Shown in pieces: positions 5,190-5,344 of a stretch of DNA of 5,344 nt. The stretch covers positions 1 to 5,344 of the forward strand of contig JAGLRU010000155.1 in NCBI GenBank assembly GCA_023136145.1. Reading direction: 5' to 3'. The notes under the pieces were generated by a model, which was given only the letters and a program-made list of their open reading frames with translations, was not told where the DNA came from and did not search any database. Made by a program: the position numbers and the translations under genes. Source of the DNA: Alphaproteobacteria bacterium. GTDB lineage: Bacteria > Pseudomonadota > Alphaproteobacteria > Micavibrionales > UBA2020. Each line of letters opens with the position of its first letter. Position 1 is the first letter of the stretch.

Positions 5190-5270
5190 ATTGAATACCC
5201 CCATAGTATCATTCCTATAATCTACACGTCTTTTTCAGTTTCTTGTTATCTTTATTTTCAAATCTTTTCA
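5190..5270 (-). other. AT-rich upstream region of the pilin-like cluster
   Basis: This purine-rich minus-strand stretch must carry the promoter of the gene at 4431-5171 if that gene is transcribed on its own. GATACT and TTATAG are possible -10 boxes, but neither has a convincing -35 at 16-18 bases. I also see no terminator hairpin for the possible gene entering from the right edge. Confidence 0.35.
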
Positions 5271-5344
5271 CTAATCTTCTTTTTTCTTTTCAGGGTCCCC
5301 GAAACGCACCATATCGATTCTAAGACTGGTGGAAATCTTGGATC
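5271..5344 (-). CDS. Possible C-terminus of an upstream gene (partial)
   Basis: From the right edge, one minus-strand frame reads 23 residues ending in RIDMVRFGDPEKKKED and then TAG at 5271-5273. The charged tail is typical of a protein C-terminus. A second minus-strand frame is also open slightly further, to a TGA near 5258, and cannot be excluded. The piece is too short to name a family. Confidence 0.4.
   Translation of the reverse strand, partial: SKISTSLRIDMVRFGDPEKKKED

Noticed and set aside
2782..5344. CRISPR array, toxin-antitoxin pair or defence system in the right half
   Set aside because: There are no regularly spaced repeats, and none of the proteins has nuclease, toxin or helicase motifs. 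They look like envelope proteins.

Overview
This window looks like chromosome of a moderately AT-rich alphaproteobacterium. The basis is the style of the proteins: an OmpA-like lipoprotein and short pilin-like proteins with an 'ERGNxLFLILI' N-terminus, which I associate from memory with Micavibrio-like and Rhodospirillales-type genomes. No taxonomic marker is complete enough to prove this. There is no CRISPR array, transposase, phage gene or recognisable defence system.

Left end (1-441): the last codons of a possible plus-strand gene, a bidirectional hairpin terminator, and a clear tRNA-Arg(ACG) on the minus strand with its CCA end encoded. A divergent intergenic region of about 270 bases follows. 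It holds a good sigma70-like promoter (TTGAGT-17-TATAAA) facing right and a weaker candidate facing the tRNA.

Middle (442-2771, plus strand): a two-gene operon. The first gene starts with TTG and encodes a lipoprotein with a helical middle and a degenerate OmpA-like C-terminal domain. Its stop codon overlaps the start of a CPA2/Kef-type cation:proton antiporter membrane domain that has no RCK/TrkA-N regulatory domain. The antiporter has no Shine-Dalgarno sequence of its own, so it is probably translated by coupling. A periplasm-facing lipoprotein and an inner-membrane antiporter are therefore made together.

Right half (2782-5171, minus strand): three consecutive genes for small secreted or membrane proteins with a pilin-like N-terminus (Gly-Asn followed by a hydrophobic helix, no Glu at +5). 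The outer two are clear paralogs and share a C-terminal Cys pair. The middle one is a divergent, cysteine-rich relative with eight Cys. The most upstream gene has a strong ribosome binding site and two tandem terminator-like hairpins. Between it and the middle gene lies a GC-rich palindromic intergenic repeat (4203-4310). The last gene starts inside a (TTTTC)4 pentanucleotide repeat, a candidate for length variation affecting expression. This pilin-like cluster is the most plausible 'undescribed system' here: it could encode minor pilins or pseudopilins of a type II secretion/type IV pilus-like machine, but no assembly ATPase, secretin or prepilin peptidase is in view. At the right edge, a short minus-strand frame may be the C-terminus of another gene.
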